Shown here piece by piece: positions 59,001-64,000 of a stretch of 64,000 bases of DNA. This DNA comes from DAHUXN01 sp963811805. GTDB lineage: Bacteria; Acidobacteriota; Terriglobia; Acidiferrales; UBA7541. The stretch spans positions 62,001-126,000 of the forward strand of contig CAWESU010000002.1 in assembly GCA_963811805.1 (NCBI GenBank), in the 5' to 3' direction. The notes under the pieces were generated by a model, which saw nothing but the letters and a program-made list of their open reading frames with translations, had not been told where the DNA came from and did no database searches. The first letter of the stretch is position 1, and each line of letters starts with the position of its first letter. Made by a program: the position numbers and the translations under genes.

Positions 59001-60094
59001 AGTCCGCTTTTGTCGCGGAACTTCAAGATGGCCAAATGGTTGTCTCGTTTTTTCTGGTTCGCGAGAAGGAAATTCGGACCTCGGCGAACTCCGGGAAATC
59101 GTGGCTGCGCTTGGCCCTTGCCGACCGCACCGGAACAATCGAAGCAAAAATGTGGGATAACTTCGCCGAGCTGGCGCAGACTTTTGAGCGCGAAGACGTC
59201 GTGCGCGTGCGGGGGCGCGTCAAGCTCTATCGCGGCGAGCGCGAACTGACGGTCGACCAAATTCTCCTTGCCGTCGAAGCCGACTACGCGCTGGACGACT
59301 TTCTGCCGCACACGAAACAGGATGTTCAGCAGCTCTATTCGCAGTTGCGCGAGGAAATTTCGGCGATACGGAATCCTTGGCTGCGTCGCTTGCTCGTATC
59401 CTTTGTGGACGATCCGGAGTTTGTCACTAAGTTGAAGCGCGCTCCTGCGGCGATGACCATGCATCACGCCTATCTCGGCGGCCTCCTCGAGCACATCGTG
59501 AGTTTGTGCGGACTGGCGAAGAAGGTCACCCAGCATTATCCGGAGGTGGATGGGGAATTACTCCTGACGGGCATCGTCCTCCACGACATCGGAAAAACGG
59601 AAGAGCTTTGCTACAAGCGCGCGATCGGCTACACCATCGAGGGCCAGTTGCTGGGCCACATAGTCATTGGACTCGGCATGGTGCGGCAGAAGATCGCGGC
59701 CATTGCAGACTTTCCGCGCTCCCTGGCGGTCTTGGTCGAGCATTTGATCGTCAGCCATCACGGCTCCTACGAGTTTGGGTCGCCAAAACTGCCGGTGGTG
59801 CGCGAAGCCGTTTTGCTGAATCATCTGGACGATTTGGATTCGAAGATGGCCGCGATGCGCGAAACGCTGAGCCAAGCCGACGCCGAGGAGCTTTGGACCG
59901 AGCGCAACGCCGCTCTCCGCCGAAACTTGCTGAACACTGCGGCGTTTGTTCGCTCCGGCGACGCTGTGGAAGGCAACGTGCCAGCCGCGCCGGCCGCAGC
60001 CCGTGCGCCACAGAAGCCGGGAGGCCTTTTCAGTGGCGTCGCGGCAGCAACAGTCGCAAGCACGGCGCCAGCGGAACAAAAGGGCAAGGGATGA
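58997..60094 (+). CDS. YhaM-type 3'-5' exoribonuclease (OB + HD domains)
   Basis: A 365-residue protein. The N-terminal OB-fold (WLRLALADRTGTIEAKMWDN, VVRVRGRVKLYRGERELTVDQ) is followed by an HD phosphohydrolase domain with His near 150 (MTMHHAYLGGLLEHIVSL), HD in LLTGIVLHDIGKTEEL near 193 and VEHLIVSHHGSYEFG. This is the architecture of the YhaM/CBF1 family that degrades RNA and single-stranded DNA 3' to 5'. It overlaps the preceding gene by 4 nt and the following regulator by 4 nt. The C-terminal 40 residues are Ala/Pro-rich and disordered. Confidence 0.9.
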   Translation: MKSAFVAELQDGQMVVSFFLVREKEIRTSANSGKSWLRLALADRTGTIEAKMWDNFAELAQTFEREDVVRVRGRVKLYRGERELTVDQILLAVEADYALDDFLPHTKQDVQQLYSQLREEISAIRNPWLRRLLVSFVDDPEFVTKLKRAPAAMTMHHAYLGGLLEHIVSLCGLAKKVTQHYPEVDGELLLTGIVLHDIGKTEELCYKRAIGYTIEGQLLGHIVIGLGMVRQKIAAIADFPRSLAVLVEHLIVSHHGSYEFGSPKLPVVREAVLLNHLDDLDSKMAAMRETLSQADAEELWTERNAALRRNLLNTAAFVRSGDAVEGNVPAAPAAARAPQKPGGLFSGVAAATVASTAPAEQKGKG

Positions 60095-60501
60095 ACGCCG
60101 TGCCAGCAAATACGAACGGCAATACACGCGAAGCCCGGCGGCGCAAGCTGCTCGAGCTGGCCCCGCTTGAACTGGAGTGCATGACCACGCTGTGGCGCTT
60201 GCAGGAAGGTACCGTGCGCGAGATTCGCGACGCCCTTGCTGCGCGTAGGCCTCGCGCCTATACCACCATCATGACCATCATGGACCGCTTGGCGCGCAAA
60301 CAGATTGTTTCGCGCCATCGAGTTGGCCGCGCCTGGCGTTATCAGGCGAAACTGAGCCGGCACGAGGCGCGGTCTCACGCCATTGCGCAGGTCGTGGAGA
60401 GTTTCTTTGGCGGTTCAGCCGCGGAGCTTCTTGAACATGTGTCCAGTGTCGCCGGCGCGGCGGCGTCGCCCATCCACTCGAGTGACCCGGCGCTCCGCTA
60501 G
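60091..60501 (+). CDS. BlaI/MecI/CopY-family transcriptional repressor
   Basis: A 136-residue winged-helix repressor with LAPLELECMTTLWRLQEGTVREIRDAL, a typical BlaI helix-turn-helix, and TTIMTIMDRLARKQIVSRHRVGRAWRY. The C-terminal helices allow dimer formation. Usually BlaI is coupled with a BlaR-type protease sensor, which is absent here, so this is an orphan regulator of unknown targets. It starts at the ATG 60091, 4 nt inside the preceding gene; dusB begins 6 nt after its stop. Confidence 0.9.
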   Translation: MNAVPANTNGNTREARRRKLLELAPLELECMTTLWRLQEGTVREIRDALAARRPRAYTTIMTIMDRLARKQIVSRHRVGRAWRYQAKLSRHEARSHAIAQVVESFFGGSAAELLEHVSSVAGAAASPIHSSDPALR

Positions 60502-60507
60502 TCTGCA

Positions 60508-61488
60508 ATGTTTCCCTGCGAACTAAAGATCCGAAATCTGACGCTGCGGCCGGCAACTCTGCTGGCGCCGATGGCTGGCGTCACCGATACGAATTTTCGC
60601 CGCGTGATCCGGGGCCTGGGCGGATGCGGCCTGATGATGACCGAGTTTACCAGCGCGGAGGGCGTGACGCGCAGTGCGGCGAAAACGCTGCGCTATCTGT
60701 ACTACGATGCGGACGAACACCCCATCGCCGCGCAGCTCTTCGGCGCGGAGCCGGGAGTGATGGCCGCAGCCGCCGCGCTGGTCGAAGACTTGGGATTTGA
60801 TCAGGTGGACATCAATTTGGGCTGTCCGGCGAAGAAAGTGGTCAAATGCGGCGGCTCAGGATTGCTGCGGGACCTAAAGCAGCTTGAAGGTGTGCTCGCG
60901 GCGGTGCGCGCGGCGGTGAGGATTCCGCTGACCATCAAAATGCGCTCCGGCTGGGACGAGGCGAGCGTCGTTGCCGTAGAAGTGGCGCGCATGGCGGAGG
61001 GAATTGGCGTGGAAGCCGTCGCAGTGCATCCCCGAACGCGCACGCAGGGATATTCAGGGCGAGCGGACTGGAGCGTGATCGCGCGCGTAAAGCAATCCGT
61101 CAAAATCCCGGTGATCGGTAATGGGGACATTCGCTCACCCGAAGACGCTGAACGAATGATTGCGCAAACGGGCTGTGACGCCGTGATGATTGGTCGCACC
61201 GCCGCGACGAATCCGTGGATTTTTCGGCAGATGGGGCAGTATTTTTCGGCTGGCCATTACGACCAGCCGAGCGAAGCGGATCGCTATCGCCTGCTCGCGG
61301 ATTATTTTCGCAGTTTGATTGCCGCGGAATTGCCCGACGCCATCGGAAAGATGAAGCAGTTTGCTTGCTGGTTCACGCACGGCGTCAGGAACGGAAGCGA
61401 GCTGCGGCATCAAGTGCATTCCTCGCACGCGCCGGAAGAAGTGCTGCAGCGCGTCGACGAATTTTTTGCCCGCGTGGTGAAGAACTGA
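60508..61488 (+). CDS. dusB: tRNA-dihydrouridine synthase DusB
   Basis: A 326-residue FMN enzyme reducing uridine to dihydrouridine in the tRNA D-loop. The TIM barrel has TLLAPMAGVTDTNFRRVI, NLGCPAKKVVKCGGSGLL with the active-site Cys, PLTIKMRSGWDE and VIGNGDIRSPEDAERM (phosphate binding). The size and motifs match the DusB/NifR3 subfamily. Its stop lies 12 nt before the stop of the convergent rsmI gene. It is preceded by the BlaI-type gene. Confidence 0.94.
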   Translation: MFPCELKIRNLTLRPATLLAPMAGVTDTNFRRVIRGLGGCGLMMTEFTSAEGVTRSAAKTLRYLYYDADEHPIAAQLFGAEPGVMAAAAALVEDLGFDQVDINLGCPAKKVVKCGGSGLLRDLKQLEGVLAAVRAAVRIPLTIKMRSGWDEASVVAVEVARMAEGIGVEAVAVHPRTRTQGYSGRADWSVIARVKQSVKIPVIGNGDIRSPEDAERMIAQTGCDAVMIGRTAATNPWIFRQMGQYFSAGHYDQPSEADRYRLLADYFRSLIAAELPDAIGKMKQFACWFTHGVRNGSELRHQVHSSHAPEEVLQRVDEFFARVVKN

Positions 61489-61500
61489 GCGCTGCGAGCG

Positions 61501-62382
61501 CTAGGAATTCTCTTCGGTGAGCAATCGCTTGTAGGCTTCGCGCTTGGCGAGGCCGAACTCTCTGGCCGCTTGCTTCAAGGCGGCCTTGCGGTCCACGTTT
61601 TGCGCCGCCGAGATTTCCGCCACGCGTTCGGCTAGGGTGCGTGTCTGCGCGCCGGCCGTCGCCAATTCGGCCAGCGCGGTTTCTTCCGGCGGCCCGATGA
61701 TCAAGGTGATTTCCCCTCGCGGCTCCTTTTCCTCGAACGCGCGCACTAAATCCGTGACCCGGCCGCGCAAGAATTCTTCATGGATCTTCGTTAGTTCGCG
61801 CGCTACAGCGGCAGGGCGATCGCCGAGAATATCAAGCGCGTCGCGCAAAGTGGCGCATAGCCGGTGCGGCGCCTCGTAGAGGACAAGCGATCGAGGCTCT
61901 GGTGCTAGTCTTTGCAGGCGCCGCCGCCGCTCGGCCGAACGCGCGGGAAGAAAGCCGAGAAACGTGAACTCCTCCGAGGGCAATCCGCACGCCGCGAGCG
62001 CTGCGACGATCGCCGATGGCCCTGGAATTGGGATCACGGCGAGCTTGTGGCGCAAACACAGCGAAACCAGGCGATGGCCCGGATCGGAGATCACCGGCGT
62101 ACCAGCATCGCTGACCAGAGCCACGCGCGCGCCCTCTTCCATGCGCACAATCAGCTCTGGAGCGCGGGTCATCTCATTGCGTTCGTGGTAGCTCTCGAGG
62201 GGTTTGCGAATCTCGAAATGCGAAAGCAGCTTCAGTGTTTGCCGCGTGTCCTCGCATGCAATCAAATCAGCTTCTTTCAGAATGCGCAGAGCGCGCAGAC
62301 TCATGTCTTCCAGATTGCCGATGGGGGTGGCAACGAGATACAAACAGCCGCGGCGAACATTTTCCGATTCACGAGGCGTCAT
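61501..62382 (-). CDS. rsmI: 16S rRNA (cytidine1402-2'-O)-methyltransferase
   Basis: A 293-residue tetrapyrrole-methylase-fold enzyme that methylates C1402 of 16S rRNA. CLYLVATPIGNLEDMSLRAL, LIACEDTRQTLKLLSHFEI, VALVSDAGTPVISDPGHRLV and IPIPGPSAIVAALAACGLP are the conserved blocks; the C-terminal part includes LAELATAGAQTRTLAE. The gene is convergent with dusB and divergent from the FmdB-type gene. Confidence 0.95.
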   Translation of the reverse strand: MTPRESENVRRGCLYLVATPIGNLEDMSLRALRILKEADLIACEDTRQTLKLLSHFEIRKPLESYHERNEMTRAPELIVRMEEGARVALVSDAGTPVISDPGHRLVSLCLRHKLAVIPIPGPSAIVAALAACGLPSEEFTFLGFLPARSAERRRRLQRLAPEPRSLVLYEAPHRLCATLRDALDILGDRPAAVARELTKIHEEFLRGRVTDLVRAFEEKEPRGEITLIIGPPEETALAELATAGAQTRTLAERVAEISAAQNVDRKAALKQAAREFGLAKREAYKRLLTEENS

Positions 62383-62517
62383 GGCGTTCGAGGCAAAAAT
62401 GAAGCTGCTTCGGCACTCAGTCTATCACACCCATCATCACTCATCGGAACGCTGCGTGTGAGCATTCATGCAGACGTGGTAAGATTTTCTGGTAGACAAA
62501 GAACGAGGTCGGTTACT

Positions 62518-62859
62518 CTGCCACTTTACGAATACAAATGCAGGAAGTGCGGGCATCGCTTCGAGAAGATCGAAGGCGTATCGGCGTCGGAAATCAAGAA
62601 GTGTCCGAAATGCGGTTCAAGAGCCGAGCGTATGCTGAGCGCCCCGGCGATTCAATTTAAGGGCACAGGTTGGTACGTCACGGACTACAAGGGCAAGAAT
62701 TCGGATTCGCTTTCGAGGGATCCCAAGGATACCAAGGAAGCGGCGGAGGCCGCGAAGCCCAGCGAAAAGTCCGCCGAGAAGCCTGCAAACAAGCACGCAG
62801 AGAAGTCCGCTACAAAAGATTCCGCGAAAGAGCCCGCGAAGAAATCGAAAGTGAAATAG
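62518..62859 (+). CDS. FmdB-type zinc-ribbon protein with Lys/Ala-rich tail
   Basis: A 113-residue protein. The start is probably CTG at 62518, giving (M)PLYEYKCRKCGHRFEK; GAGG lies 9 nt upstream. A GTG at 62476 is an in-frame alternative. The zinc ribbon has CRKC near 8-11 and CPKC near 30-33, followed by MLSAPAIQFKGTGWYVTDY and a low-complexity tail of Lys, Ala, Ser and Glu (about 55-113). FmdB-type proteins are small regulators of unknown function. A rare CTG start is based on the family N-terminus. Confidence 0.78.
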   Translation: MPLYEYKCRKCGHRFEKIEGVSASEIKKCPKCGSRAERMLSAPAIQFKGTGWYVTDYKGKNSDSLSRDPKDTKEAAEAAKPSEKSAEKPANKHAEKSATKDSAKEPAKKSKVK

Positions 62860-62861
62860 CG

Positions 62862-63755
62862 CTAGAGCTTCAATGATTTGAGGTAAGCGCGGAATTCATC
62901 GCCGAACTCCGGGTTTTTCGCGGCGAACTCCACAGTGGCCTTCAGGAACCCGAGCTTGTCTCCAGCGTCGTAGGTTTTGCCTTCGGTGGTGAGCGCCCAC
63001 AGGCCGTGTTCGCGCGCCAGCGTGCGCAAGGCGTCGGTGAGCTGAATTTCGCCGCCACGCCCCGGTTCCGTGCGTTCCAGGCAGGCGAAAACCTCTGGCG
63101 GCAAGACGTAGCGTCCGATGACGCTCAAATTCGACGGAGCCTTGTCCGCTTCGGGTTTTTCGACAAGATTGATGACTTGTCGCAAGCGGTCGCCCCATTT
63201 GCGCTCGTTGGCCGGCCGCGCATCGATAATTCCGTAGAGATGAACCAGTTCGCGCGGAACCGCCTCAACCGCGATGGCGCCTACACCGGTGGCTTCGTAT
63301 ACATCGCACAGCGTGCGAGTGACCGGCTCCGGCCCGTCGCAAATCACGTCGCCGAGCAATACCGCGAAGGGCTCGTCGCCGACGAGGTCGCGCGCGACCA
63401 ATACCGCGTGTCCTAGGCCAAGCGGCTCGCGCTGTCGAATATAGCTGAAGTGAATCTTCGCGCCGATATCGCGCACCAGATCGGCGCGCCGAGAGTCGCC
63501 CTTCTCGCGCAGAAAGCGCTCGAGCTCCGGTGCTTGGTCGAAGTGGTCCTCGATCGCATTTTTCCCGCGGCCGGTGACGACGATGATGTTCTCGATGCCC
63601 GACGCGGCGCACTCCTCCACGGAATACTGGATGAGAGGCTTATCCACCACGGGCAGCATTTCCTTCGGCTGCGCTTTTGTCGCGGGAAGAAAGCGCGTGC
63701 CGAGGCCTGCGGCGGGAAACACCGCTTTGCGGACGCGTTTTGGTCTGTCGGGCAT
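62862..63755 (-). CDS. galU: UTP-glucose-1-phosphate uridylyltransferase
   Basis: A 297-residue nucleotidyltransferase that makes UDP-glucose for polysaccharides and glycolipids. It has KAVFPAAGLGTRFLPATKAQPKEMLP (nucleotide loop), VVDKPLIQYSVEECAASGIE, VLLGDVICDGPEPV, and LVEKPEADKAPSNL. The stop is 2 nt from the convergent FmdB-type gene. The start ATG is 135 nt from the start of tsaD on the opposite strand. Confidence 0.96.
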   Translation of the reverse strand: MPDRPKRVRKAVFPAAGLGTRFLPATKAQPKEMLPVVDKPLIQYSVEECAASGIENIIVVTGRGKNAIEDHFDQAPELERFLREKGDSRRADLVRDIGAKIHFSYIRQREPLGLGHAVLVARDLVGDEPFAVLLGDVICDGPEPVTRTLCDVYEATGVGAIAVEAVPRELVHLYGIIDARPANERKWGDRLRQVINLVEKPEADKAPSNLSVIGRYVLPPEVFACLERTEPGRGGEIQLTDALRTLAREHGLWALTTEGKTYDAGDKLGFLKATVEFAAKNPEFGDEFRAYLKSLKL

Positions 63756-63890
63756 GGTCTTGTGCGGCCCAAAAGCCGAAAAGGCAACTTACGTGGAGGC
63801 GCGTCGATTGTCAATCCGTTGAAAATCATGAAAGGGAAGCGCAAATGGCGGTGTGCTAACATTACCAGGGAAGAAAAACGGGGGCGCGAA

Positions 63891-64000
63891 TTGACGGCTC
63901 GGATTCTCGGAATTGAATCTTCCTGCGACGAAACAGCGGCCGCGGTTGTGGCTGACGGCGTAGAGATCTTGTCGAGCGTGGTTGCGTCGCAGGTCGATGT
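63891..64000 (+). CDS. tsaD: tRNA threonylcarbamoyltransferase TsaD, N-terminal part
   Basis: The frame runs off the end of the window. Starting at the TTG 63891, which follows GGGGGCG, it reads ILGIESSCDETAAAVVADG, the highly conserved TsaD (Gcp/YgjD) N-terminus. TsaD completes threonylcarbamoyl-adenosine at position 37 of tRNA. The frame is also open upstream to an ATG at 63828, but the conserved segment starts after the TTG. The 3' part is outside this window. Confidence 0.9.
   Translation, partial: MTARILGIESSCDETAAAVVADGVEILSSVVASQVD

Overview
This 64 kb window is bacterial chromosome, high in G+C, and reads as an Acidobacteriota genome (soil-type Terriglobia is my best guess). That placement is inference. 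It rests on the combination of a large type IV pilus block, an NtrY-like kinase without NtrX, a bacterial lipase-maturation-factor-like protein, a GGCTAAAGCC palindromic repeat and a menaquinone/shikimate gene pair, all with the codon use expected of that phylum.

Positions 1-4260 are accessory DNA. Two IS110-family insertion sequences face each other. Each has short inverted repeats and about 278 nt of non-coding DNA after the transposase, the layout of the IS1111 group, in which a guide-like RNA is encoded 3' of the transposase. A triplicated 85-bp repeat lies between them, and a decayed DUF4386 membrane-protein gene lies beside them.

Positions 4414-7560 hold an NtrY-like kinase and an unusual HhH-GPD DNA glycosylase. 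From 7882 to 25319 there are two consecutive type IV pilus/type II secretion modules. The first is pilB-pilT-pilC-pilS-pilR followed by three pilin genes. The first two pilins are almost identical and each sits behind a good sigma-54 promoter match, as expected for PilR targets; the third follows a 12-copy heptanucleotide repeat. After a lolA-like gene comes the second module, gspF/pilC-like, pilB/gspE-like, pilM-, pilN-, pilO- and pilP-like genes and a pseudopilin, with no secretin. The prepilin peptidase that should process all these pilins is encoded separately at about 45 kb.

Positions 25343-39501 are mostly housekeeping: lytic transglycosylase, HAD phosphatase, threonine synthase, an AlaX-type editing protein, tRNA-Ala(CGC), an LMF-like membrane protein, an EVE protein, an S9 peptidase, the CtpA protease divergent from tatB-tatC, a glutaminyl-cyclase-like lipoprotein and aroB. 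They are followed by ubiE/menG (39502-40311).

Positions 40308-45287 form a minus-strand run: pilD, a histidine kinase, two paralogous exported coiled-coil proteins of unknown function, and an NtrC-type regulator. The two unknown proteins sit between the halves of the two-component system.

Positions 45421-53574 carry an alpha/beta hydrolase, then hutH, a thioesterase and three genes resembling the lower leucine-degradation pathway. A GNAT acetyltransferase with an elaborate leader and a free-standing B12-binding protein follow. The last part (53863-64000) is conserved housekeeping: rfaE2, mfd, a SurA/PpiC chaperone, a YhaM-type exoribonuclease, a BlaI-type repressor, dusB, rsmI, an FmdB-type zinc ribbon, galU and the start of tsaD.
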